Source: Novosphingobium percolationis (GTDB lineage: Bacteria; Pseudomonadota; Alphaproteobacteria; Sphingomonadales; Sphingomonadaceae). Taken from it: a DNA stretch of 64,000 nt. Under the pieces are notes generated by a model. That model did not search any database and was not told the DNA's origin. It was given only the letters and a program-made list of their open reading frames with translations. Below, piece after piece: positions 61,931 to 64,000 of the stretch; position 1 is the stretch's first letter; each line of letters starts with the position of its first letter. A program made the translations under genes and the position numbers. The stretch spans positions 1 to 64,000 of the forward strand of contig NZ_JAILYM010000010.1 in assembly GCF_020179425.1 (NCBI RefSeq), in the 5' to 3' direction.

Positions 61931-62532
61931 AGCAGCCGCTCCATCCGCGTCAGCTTGGCTGCCGGCACCAGGCCGAAATAGCGGCTGTCGAAGCCGCGGG
62001 GATGGTGCGAGCCGACATAGATCATGCCGGGCGGGATCACCCCGCTCCACTGCATATGCTCAAGCTTCACGCCGTGAATGCCATAGGGAAGGCTGACGCC
62101 AAGTAGTTGGCCGTTGCAGAAATAATGACCGTCCCATGCCTTGGGCGCGCCGATCGACGGTGTCTCGATCATGGTCAGGCGCTCACCTGGCATGCACAGG
62201 GCATATTTGGTCACATTGACGGGCTTGGGTCCGGCGATCGGGTGGCGGAGCGTGAACATCACATAGTCGCCCTTGGCGATTGTCCCGGGCGCCTTGCGTA
62301 CCGCAAAGGCTTCGATCGAGGGGCTCATCACCAGGCTGACCTTGGGAAGGGTGATTGCCGCGAGGAGGGCCACCGGCAGCACGAAGGCGAGCGCTCGCCA
62401 CAGCCGGGTCGGTCGCGCCGGCTCGCCGTGGCCGGGCGCGCCGAGCGCAACCGCAGCCTTGCCCGGCAATCGCCGGAGCCGCGGCCAGAGGTTGAGAATG
62501 GCGCTAACGAGCGCCCAGAAGAGCCTGAGCAT
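61927..62532 (-). CDS. S26-family signal peptidase-like protein of the transfer locus
   Basis: The 201-residue protein starts at ATG 62532 (GGAGG upstream), inside the 3' end of trbC. It has a membrane anchor (about 45-63) followed by MSPSIEAF, where S72 is the probable nucleophile, and TKYALCMPGERL (about 105) with a candidate Lys. This fits the TraF/TrhF-type conjugative peptidases of family S26. It may process or cyclise pilin. The following gene overlaps by GTGA. Confidence 0.82.
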   Translation of the reverse strand: MLRLFWALVSAILNLWPRLRRLPGKAAVALGAPGHGEPARPTRLWRALAFVLPVALLAAITLPKVSLVMSPSIEAFAVRKAPGTIAKGDYVMFTLRHPIAGPKPVNVTKYALCMPGERLTMIETPSIGAPKAWDGHYFCNGQLLGVSLPYGIHGVKLEHMQWSGVIPPGMIYVGSHHPRGFDSRYFGLVPAAKLTRMERLL

Positions 62533-63361
62533 CGCGCACCTCCTTGTCGCCGCCCAACCGGGCATATTCCTCGAACAGGCCCGAGAGCGCGCTGTCGCCA
62601 TAGACGACGTGGCGTGCTCTGGGGCTCTCATCCTCCCGCTCGCAATAGGCCTGGGTCGGGTCGCCCGGAATCATCGCCAGTGCCGGCACCCTGCTGACGC
62701 CATGCTGGCGGAACACGATCGGATCGACGATGAGCTGGACGCCCCGCATCGCGCAGGATGGCCCCTCGCAGCCGGGATCGATCCGCAGGATCTCAGCCGA
62801 CAATTTCGCCATCGGCCCCACCTTATGGAGCCCCCCCGGCATCCCGCGAAAGGCAAGCACGCCATGCACGCGCTCGAGCTGCGCCGCATAGGTTCGCAGG
62901 ATCGAGACCGGGATCGACGATGAGACAAACAGCACCGGCACCCACGCCTTGACCGTGGGGGAGGGGCCTGCCTTGGCCACGGCTTCCATCTCACCGGGTT
63001 CAAGTCCGAGTGCCTGGCGCAATCTCTTGGCTTGCCCCTCGCGCTCCTCTGCCATCCGCGCCTCGCCGGCAGCCAGTGCGGCGCGGGCGCGCGCGTCGAT
63101 TTCCGGTAACGGAGTCCGGCTGCGGAGCCCCTCGAACGCGCGTCGACGTTCCGCCTCACCTGGGGTTGGTGGCAGCTTGGGATCCGGCACGTCAGCATGC
63201 CCCTCTTTGGCGCGCGTGACAGCGCCTTTCACGCGCTCCATCGCGGCATCGCCCTGATCCTGGATACGCTCGCGCGCGGAATCCTGGGCGAGCGCCACGG
63301 TCGCGATGGCGAGTCCGGCCAGGACGAGGGCGCTATTCGCCGACCGCCTTGAGATACGCAT
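62504..63361 (-). CDS. trbC: TrbC, F-type pilin assembly protein
   Basis: The 285-residue protein has a signal peptide (to about residue 25), a charged helical part (30-120) and a C-terminal TrbC domain with VPVLFVSSSIPVSILRTYA and VQLIVDPIVFRQHGVSRVPA. F TrbC is needed to assemble the pilus. The 5' end overlaps the traN stop by 29 bases, and the 3' end overlaps the peptidase start by 29 bases, so the operon is tightly packed. Confidence 0.9.
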   Translation of the reverse strand: MRISRRSANSALVLAGLAIATVALAQDSARERIQDQGDAAMERVKGAVTRAKEGHADVPDPKLPPTPGEAERRRAFEGLRSRTPLPEIDARARAALAAGEARMAEEREGQAKRLRQALGLEPGEMEAVAKAGPSPTVKAWVPVLFVSSSIPVSILRTYAAQLERVHGVLAFRGMPGGLHKVGPMAKLSAEILRIDPGCEGPSCAMRGVQLIVDPIVFRQHGVSRVPALAMIPGDPTQAYCEREDESPRARHVVYGDSALSGLFEEYARLGGDKEVRDAQALLGAR

Positions 63362-64000
63362 CGACGCGCTCCTTCATATCGATCTGGATGTCGGACTGGG
63401 CGCGAGCCTCGATGTCCGCATAATATTCGGAGAGATCCATCTTGCTGAAATCCAGCGCCTGGAACTCTTCGGGCGTGAAACCTCGGCACATCGGCTTCTT
63501 GGGCGTCCCCCACAGATTGCCGTTGAACGCCTTGAGCTGGGGGCGGCCCTGCTCCTGGATGATCCGGCCGAGCTTGGTGTTGAAGCAGCAATGGCCGCGC
63601 GCCTTTTGCAGGCAGATGCCGAGAAAGCTCGAGGTGCAATAGCTGCCGACCTCGTGGCACATGCCCGAGCCGCGCAGCATGCCGACCTCCATATCCTGTT
63701 GGTCGCAGCCCTGGAGCAGCACCTCGATCATGAAGTTGACCGCGAGGCTGATCGCGATCGAGGTCGGATCGAGGCCGATGATCAGCGCATTGGCGCCGGC
63801 GTTCGCCGCCTGGCCGGCCGTCGCCCCGGCCCGGAAGGCGGCATAAGCCGCGCTCATGCCGGTGAAGACGCCCTTGGCGACCGCGATCTTGGTACCGATC
63901 GAACCGACTGACGACCCCATTCCGTCCTTGACGATCTTGCCCTTGTCCTTGCAGCAATTTGAAAGGGTGGTGCTGATCCCGGGGGGCCGGCAACGCATCG
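63333..64000 (-). CDS. traN: TraN, F-type mating-pair stabilisation protein (C-terminal part)
   Basis: The frame runs off the right edge; about 220 residues are visible. Cysteine-rich TraN features are present: SNCCKDKG, GCDQQDMEVGMLRGSGMCHEVGSYC, KARGHCCFNTKLGRIIQEQGRPQL and MCRGFTPEEFQALDFSKMDLSEYY. TraN is a large outer-membrane protein that contacts a receptor on the recipient cell during mating. The start and its adhesin part lie outside the window. Confidence 0.9.
   Translation of the reverse strand, partial: MRCRPPGISTTLSNCCKDKGKIVKDGMGSSVGSIGTKIAVAKGVFTGMSAAYAAFRAGATAGQAANAGANALIIGLDPTSIAISLAVNFMIEVLLQGCDQQDMEVGMLRGSGMCHEVGSYCTSSFLGICLQKARGHCCFNTKLGRIIQEQGRPQLKAFNGNLWGTPKKPMCRGFTPEEFQALDFSKMDLSEYYADIEARAQSDIQIDMKERVDAYLKAVGE

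Noticed and set aside
1..64000. CRISPR arrays, rRNA genes, riboswitches
   Set aside because: I found no regularly spaced repeats, rRNA-like segments or recognisable riboswitch cores; the tandem repeats seen are protein-coding (RTX and Met/His repeats).
55223..64000. An oriT or relaxase gene
   Set aside because: Only pilus-assembly and mating-stabilisation genes are visible; no relaxase motif and no convincing nic-site hairpin in the window.

Overview
The window looks like accessory DNA from a sphingomonad-type alphaproteobacterium. The GC content is high, a MucR/Ros-type zinc-finger regulator is present, and the RTX, arsenic, copper and Czc gene sets and the F-type transfer genes are arranged as on sphingomonad plasmids and integrative elements. 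I cannot tell from sequence alone whether it is a plasmid or a chromosomal island.

Layout. (1) 1-4600: the end of an IS630-family element interrupts a Pit phosphate transporter gene. Upstream of pit is a reading frame joining a NUDIX domain to a DUF47/PhoU-like domain, then a secreted RTX-repeat protein and about 0.9 kb without a convincing gene. (2) 4605-7863: an ars operon on the minus strand (arsR, two different arsC, acr3, a 40-codon ORF, arsH) in which nearly every junction overlaps. (3) 7926-9347: dmeR-dmeF nickel/cobalt efflux and a DUF1289 protein. (4) 9407-21811: a large copper locus. On the minus strand lie a Cu(I) ATPase with its CueR regulator, and copCD. On the plus strand lie a cytochrome c, a CnrYXH-like anti-sigma/sensor/sigma trio, copAB, and PepSY, DUF305, DUF411 and small Met/Cys-rich periplasmic proteins. 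(5) 21947-28207: a cusCBAF Cu(I)/Ag(I) efflux system. (6) 28321-44536: a lead/cadmium/zinc/cobalt region with a PbrT-like permease, two small CDF exporters, a PbrR/CadR-like MerR regulator with at least three matching operators, a czcICBA-type RND system with an extra lipoprotein gene, DUF190, a P1B-4 ATPase and a ZIP transporter.

(7) 44993-46987: regulators (ECF sigma, AraC-type, MucR). (8) 47079-54551: a defence-type block on the minus strand. It holds a reverse transcriptase with a divergent VDD active site, a HerA-type ATPase translationally coupled to a SIR2 protein (the known SIR2-HerA/Nezha architecture), a single-chain nucleotidyltransferase-HEPN protein and a RES toxin with its antitoxin. 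(9) 55223-64000: part of an F-type conjugation locus on the minus strand (traN, trbC, an S26 peptidase, traF, a TrbB-like protein, traH, traG) running off the right edge.

How it works together: the left 45 kb is a multi-metal resistance island covering As, Cu/Ag, Ni/Co and Pb/Cd/Zn. Soft metals are detoxified by cytosolic sensors (ArsR, DmeR, CueR, PbrR/CadR-like), inner-membrane pumps, trans-envelope RND pumps and periplasmic binding and oxidation proteins. The right part carries defence and transfer functions. The most interesting points are the HerA C-terminus, which looks like an SSB tail; the reverse transcriptase next to SIR2-HerA; the CnrX-like sensor with every Ni/Co ligand position kept inside a copper locus; the shared PbrR/CadR operators; and the overlapped small ORF in the ars operon.
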